Assembly: GCA_029948255.1 (NCBI GenBank)
Contig: JALIZF010001462.1
Location: 186,001 to 250,000 of the forward strand
DNA: 64,000 bases
From: Telmatactis stephensoni
Taxonomy: Eukaryota; Cnidaria; Anthozoa; Actiniaria; Isophelliidae
Direction: 5' to 3'
The notes under the pieces were generated by a model that did not search any database, had not been told where the DNA came from, and saw nothing but the letters and a program-made list of their open reading frames with translations. Position 1 is the stretch's first letter. Each line of letters begins with the position of its first letter. This document shows positions 58,762-64,000 of the stretch, one piece after another. Made by a program: the position numbers and the translations under genes.

Positions 58762-61439
58762 CTGAACGACAACACGCAAAAAATACGAAATGAAGACCCC
58801 ATTGAGGCGTATTTCACCACGGTGTTTGACACATCAAAAATCTTGAAATCAAAACGACAACAATATTTACCGAATCGGTACATGTGCTCGTGTTTTCCGA
58901 AGATGGAGAGCGTAGTACAGTTACCAAAGACATTCCCCCTTTAGATCAGCCCTAAGGCTGGAGGTTTTAAGCGAAAAACAAAGCTTCTTCTGCTAAGGTT
59001 TTTCCTTGTGTTATTCTTGTAAGCAAAGTCCCACTGGGTAACTACAGCGCATGACTCAATTTTGGGCGCCTCGATTTGAAACACCGCAAAAAAGTCTAAA
59101 TACTCACGTACCGAAAAAGAAACCCAATGTCTAATCTTCGGTTCGACGTAAATATGGACACGCTGTCATCAAATAATCTCATTTTTTTAGCTTATGCGAA
59201 GTTACAAGTCATTCTTCAGTACAAACACGTCAAACACAGTCCAGCACTGGGAATGAATAATGAGCTCGCTGGGTTGCGCGCGTTTCGAGTTTGACGATCC
59301 GTATCCCACCTAGGAAGTATAATTTCCAATTATGGATATTTTGAATGACTTAAAGTAGTTTATCTGATGTGTAATGTTAAATAGTGGCATTAATTACCAA
59401 TATTAAATCCGCCATGTATCCTGGAAAACAATTGTACCGCGATTCCGCTCAAATAGTTCATGGCGGAAGGGAAGGGTTTGACTATTTTACTTATTCTTCC
59501 ATTTGAAATATCAAATATGAAATTTGTCAATCAAAGTAGCGTTTAAACTTCTAGTACTGTTTCAAGAAGTAGTATTCGGATTCTGGTAGTGCCTAAAATG
59601 CTTTGAAATGGATGTTCTTAAAGCGGTTGACTGATATCATTAATCGTCTGTTTGTAGCAATTTGTGGCCGGAAAATACATAGACTCTATGTGACGTAGGC
59701 CGCTCTCATAGATTTATCAGAATGCCCAAATTTCATTGGTATTTTTACTTAATCAATAGCCGAACTTGGGAAATGGGGTAAACAAAAGTCATAAATAGTG
59801 TGTAAAATAAAATCAAAAATAGAATTGCGTAATTAACTTGTAACTAGACCACCTACTAATACTATAATGAACTATCACACGGCATGAGATATGACTGAAT
59901 GTATCGTCATCGGGCGCGGAACCCCGGGCAGCAATCTTCCATTTTTGTAAAAAGAAAAAAACTCATCGGTCAGTAAGAGATGTATAAACTCATACTTTAA
60001 ATATGAAAACTATCTTGGCCGTGTAACTCGTCTTCACATCGACGGTAAGACCTGAAGGAGTTTCCCGTTTTCAAGTTTTTCCATACAAATTCATCATTAC
60101 TATTACACTACGTAAAGGCGTAACCATAAAAAGGGTGCGTTTTCAAATTTATCCGTATCTTAATACGTAGCTTTACTACGTCTCAGGACCCAACTAATAC
60201 GGGTAAATTTGAAAACGTATCTTTTTTTACGCATTCTCACCTTAGACAAAAGAATGAACGCCGTTTAGTGTGGACGGAAAGCCTGACCACAATAAAGATC
60301 CGTTTTCAGATTTACCCAGGTTAATATTGGTCCACTCATGAGATTTCCATTTGAAAACTAGTTTCACAGTAAAGACGTTTAGATAGAATTCGTTCAATCT
60401 CCGCACTAATTGTCAAATTCATTAGACTTCGATCATGTTAAACGTCGGCATTGTATTTAATGGTTACAATTATTCTTAGGTCTATCATTTTCCGTTTCGT
60501 CTTTCTTTCTTTCAATTCTTTTCTCTTTCTCTTTGTTTTTTTACATAACAGTCATTGACCGACAACTGGAAATGAATTCCAAGTACTCTGTTTACACCCA
60601 GATAAAGTTGAAAAAGCATCTTTTCGCATGGGAGCGACCACACTGGACACTTTGTCAGTTTGTGCTTAGTAAAGTGAAAGCCTAGTACTTGACATATGAC
60701 ACATTGCGTCATAATACGTCACGTCATAATAATCTAAAGAGATTCATGTAAATACAAAACTTTTCTGGCTTTTTTTGAACAAAACTTGTAAACCGCTACA
60801 CACACAGACACATCAAACAAATTATAAACAATTCTGATACAGCCCTCATATTTGACAAGAAAAGACGTTTTTAGTTAAAGACGTTAAACAAAGAAGTAAA
60901 AAGCTCTAGAACCTTTTTTATACATATTGACTCTAATGTTATGAAATATGAAAGCTTATATGGTATTAATATGTTGCTTGAGTAAACAACGATCTTTGGC
61001 GGTCCTCAGATACGCTCATGAGCAAGTCGAAACACATGGTAGTAATAGATGTCAAAAAGGTGATTCTAATCAAAATTATCTTTGACTACTCCACAATAAT
61101 CTGAATAAATTCATCCGTAGTCTCGTTGTATGCGTAAGGATAACGAAATCGGAGGAAAACAACAACAACAAAAAACAATAAGTGTTGTATATATCACTAG
61201 CATAATTAATGCAGGAGTGTCTTCTAGCAGCAAGCACTTCACTTTCTATTAGAAATAGCTAGTTACTTCCTCCAGTGGGTTGGTCATTAATTTGTGGATG
61301 GCAACTTGTGGACTAATGCTTATATGAATTACCGTATAGTCTACAATATAGTCTGTAGTCTACAATATACGCTCTACTGGCTGTGTAGCTGCTAAACAAA
61401 TCTCCACACAAGTCATGCATACAAGACTACATGATGTAC
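58762..61439. other. Upstream Slingshot intron or 5' flank
   Basis: A GTAC|GTGAGT-type donor (minus strand) near 59,110 could end a non-coding exon. An inverted-repeat element lies at 60,110-60,246. Nothing else recognisable. Confidence 0.35.
60110..60246. mobile_element. Degenerate inverted-repeat element
   Basis: AAAGGGTGCGTTTTCAAATT with TATCCGTAT pairs with ATACGGGTAAATTTGAAAAC further right; outer ends carry CGTAAAGGCG and the inverse of TAAGGTGAGAATGCGTAAAA. A related fragment (CCGTTTTCAGATTTACCC) follows at about 60,300. Confidence 0.5.
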
Positions 61440-61543
61440 CTTCGCGTGAAGATCCAATAGTTCTTCACTTTCCGCGCCGCTCGTCTGAAGCGCTCTTTCA
61501 CAATCGAACTTCGATCTGCAGCTTTCCCTTCTTCTTCGTCCAT
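61440..61543 (-). CDS. Candidate first coding exon (start Met) upstream of Slingshot
   Basis: ATG at 61,541-61,543 opens MDEEEGKAADRSSIVKERFR and ends KNYWIFTR before a donor GTACAT at phase 2. It lies upstream of the Slingshot exons on the same strand, but its phase does not match exon 58718-58761 (phase 0), so at least one exon is missing or it belongs to another transcript. Confidence 0.35.
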
Positions 61544-62310
61544 TTTGCAGTTTTTCTGTAGTTGTTTTCCAACCCTATCTCGTGCAGTGGAAGTCGTTGA
61601 TGAGTGTGCTTCAGCTGTAGAGTTTTCGAATCAGTGACAGTGATTTTATCTGAGGAAACCTCTCTGAGCTAGAATGCAAACACGACGACACATTCAGATC
61701 CAAATTAAATTTGTGTTTAATAAAGAAATTGACTTGAGATGAAAAAATTGCTAATAGAAACTACCTAACAATTCAATTATACTTACACGATAAAATACAG
61801 AGGGTCGATACCGAAATCCTTCGATCGTAACCCCAAGTTCCTGGATCAAAATAAAAGGCGAAACCTCATCTTCCGGACCTCTCAGCTGTTTAATTCAGTT
61901 TCTCTTTCGGAGCCAAAATTGCCAATCTTTCTTCAAATATGGTGTCCATGGACGTTGAACAATGGAGCAATTCTGTGTTTATCAATAGTCTCTCACAGTA
62001 AGTTATGCGAACTAATGTTCCATAAAATGCGTGAAATAACTCACACTGTGATGCTTTGCATACGTCGAATAAATCGTGACAATAGTAATTATGCAAATCA
62101 CGTGTTTTCTGTTGTTTATATCATTTTACGGAAATTTTCTTGTTTTGACTGGTTTCTTCAAATTTTATGCTTTGTAAATCGCTAGCAAAAAAAAATAAGC
62201 GTACAAAATCGTTTGTTTGAACAGTTGGCCTGGTTGGTTTTCATACTTTTTTGTGGGCTTCCTGTGGCTTGTTTACCTCACCTCGCAATGTTTTGTGGGA
62301 CGTTTTCAAG

Positions 62311-63343
62311 ATGTCTGCTTCAAAGACAGAATTTTATAAAGTTCTAAAAATTTTATTTTTATTTCTAGTGAACTGGTAAGGTTGATCTCTTAATTTTTAA
62401 GTCAGTAGTATTATTAACGTCCTTCCCAAGCATCATATCTATTCAAAATTTAAAATCAACTTAGGTTTTCTTCTAAATTTATTTTTATTTCAAAGATACA
62501 AGAATGTTTTCAGAAATTTATATAACTTTAGGTTAACTTATAATTCCATTTTATTCGTTCAACCTCAAAATGGGGGGAATTTCAAGCATTTGTTTACAAA
62601 TTACTGATTGAATTGATGATGGGAAAAATATTTATGGCATGATCAACATAACATTATAAAATACATCCCATTTATACAAAGCTATCTTTTTTATCAATTT
62701 TTTCACAGTTCACAATATGTATTTGCAGGTTTTTACAGTGTCTAACACAGCAAATTCCTTTACCCGATACTTTTGTAAATCCTTCTTTTCAAGTTGCACA
62801 TTATTTATGGTGAGTACGTACACAATGCAATGACAGCAGGCTTGTTAGAAAAGCTATTTCTAGGTGTGAAATGGAAGATGGAAGACTCACGTTTTATGGC
62901 GTAGGCCAGCCCAACAAATATAAACTGAACTTATAGTTACTTCAACTCTCCAGCACCACCATCACTTAATAATTCTAATTTGAAATTATCTTATATTATA
63001 TAAATTAAGTAAATATGTTATTCTGATTTATTCTAATTTGAATGATTTATTTCTCATATATCTTAATATATTAAAAAACACTTGTCTTGTAAAAAATTGT
63101 ATTGTAAATTTATATAATTCATTATCATTATCATTCATAATTAATTTAATTATCACAATTTAATTGATAATTTTATTTATTTATAAAGAATTGTTCTAAT
63201 TTATTCTAATTTTTGTTAATCAACTGATGGTGTTGATTGGTTTTAGGGAAGGAAAAGTTACACAAATTGTTAAAGAATTGGACAAAGTTAAAAAACCTTC
63301 ATATATTCTTGCTAACACCACAGCATTCTTTATTTATTTCAAG
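62311..63343 (+). CDS. Start of an unidentified gene with hydrophobic N-terminus (partial)
   Basis: Three exons with consensus borders and matching phases: 62,311-62,375, 62,729-62,809 and 63,247-63,343. The peptide starts MSASKTEFYKVLKILFLFLV (a signal anchor or signal peptide), continues NWFLQCLTQQIPLPDTFV and PSFQVAHYLWEGK, and reaches VKKPSYILANTTAFFIYFK before a donor GTGAGTA. The gene continues beyond the window. I do not recognise the family. Its start is about 0.8 kb from the candidate Slingshot first exon on the opposite strand, so a shared divergent promoter is possible. Confidence 0.6.
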
Positions 63344-63689
63344 GTGAGTAAAGATCACACAATTAATGCTTTTGTGGTTGTTCTTAAATGTGTATATTTA
63401 AATTGTGTAAAATGTACTTATTTAATGCTTTATTTTATTATTATATACATAACCATACTGACAACTTCTTTCTGGCTTATTAGCTTCTTGGATGACCAGG
63501 TAATTGTTAACAAGAAGGGTTCAATGTGAAAATTGACCTAAGTGACTTTTTTGATGATATTTTTTTCAATGGTATAAAATGGTATGATTAACATTCCTGT
63601 GCTGGAAAAATTAATCTCAGGACATCCATCAAAAAGTCACTTAGGTCATTTTTACAGAGATCCCTTCAATTACTGTAATAAGTGTAAAG

Positions 63690-63835
63690 GCCTGATACTC
63701 TAGCAGTATCCAAATTCCTGAGGTAACTAATATTTGGTCTTAATGGGTAACCAAAAATAAAGTATGGTATGGATAAGTTGATATGGTAGGGAGGGCTCCC
63801 TGATATTTTGTTAAGGCACAGTCTTGAGTGTGATC
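63690..63835. repeat. Dispersed repeat family (TACTCTAGCAG), copy 3
   Basis: Contains GATACTCTAGCAGTATCCAA, GAGGTAACTAATATT, GGGTAACCAAAAATAAAGTA, GAGGGCTCCCTGATA and GGCACAGTCTTGAG. Confidence 0.6.
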
Positions 63836-64000
63836 AATATCATAGTTAAAATCAACATTTCTTCTGTGTTGGGGTGAATCTCTCCTTAAAGACTTTATGG
63901 AGATCTCCTTGTGCTTTTGACAAGCAGTGAGTGGTCCTGTATTGAAGATCTCTATTGGGTATGTTTATTAGGTATTGTATATAAAATGGGATCAATGGAG

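Overview
This is a window of animal nuclear DNA. It is AT-rich, with spliced genes (GT-AG introns of about 60 bp to 3 kb), microsatellites, and many short dispersed and foldback repeats. Two of the genes, citron kinase and Slingshot phosphatase, are animal families. A HEPN/NB-ARC/TPR gene of a type abundant in corals, sea anemones and Hydra, together with the density of MITE-like repeats, suggests a cnidarian, probably an anthozoan. The species is inferred, not shown. Exon borders were placed by eye from splice signals, reading phase and remembered family alignments, so expect errors of a few bases at some borders.

Layout. (1) 1.6-11 kb, minus strand: two related genes for secreted or membrane proteins with a von Willebrand factor A domain. 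The downstream one appears to lack the middle of the domain. (2) 11-17.4 kb: intergenic, with several inverted-repeat elements. (3) 17.47-20.85 kb, plus strand: one uninterrupted 1127-codon ORF for a STAND/NLR-like protein with an N-terminal HEPN domain, an NB-ARC NTPase and kinesin-light-chain-type TPRs. (4) 20.9-23.1 kb: intergenic repeats. (5) 23.15-44.94 kb, minus strand: a nearly full-length citron Rho-interacting kinase gene in about 46 exons (kinase, coiled coil, C1, PH, CNH). (6) 46.66 to at least 58.76 kb, perhaps 61.54 kb, minus strand: a Slingshot cofilin-phosphatase gene ending in a 3.3-kb exon. (7) 62.3 kb to the window end, plus strand: the start of an unidentified gene with a hydrophobic N-terminus.

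Citron kinase and Slingshot both act on actin: the first as a Rho effector at the cytokinetic furrow and midbody, the second by activating cofilin. They lie head to tail about 1.7 kb apart. From memory their human counterparts CIT and SSH1 both map to 12q24, so this may be a remnant of ancestral linkage.

The most interesting items are the HEPN/NB-ARC/TPR protein, which keeps a candidate HEPN RNase motif and a Walker A motif; apparent one-base insertions that break the citron kinase frame in the kinase and PH domains (and a similar break in the Slingshot tail), more likely assembly errors than decay; an expanded G-x-V-K-x-x-T motif array in Slingshot; a 424-bp palindrome inside citron kinase; and a tRNA-derived SINE with a second, headless copy nearby.
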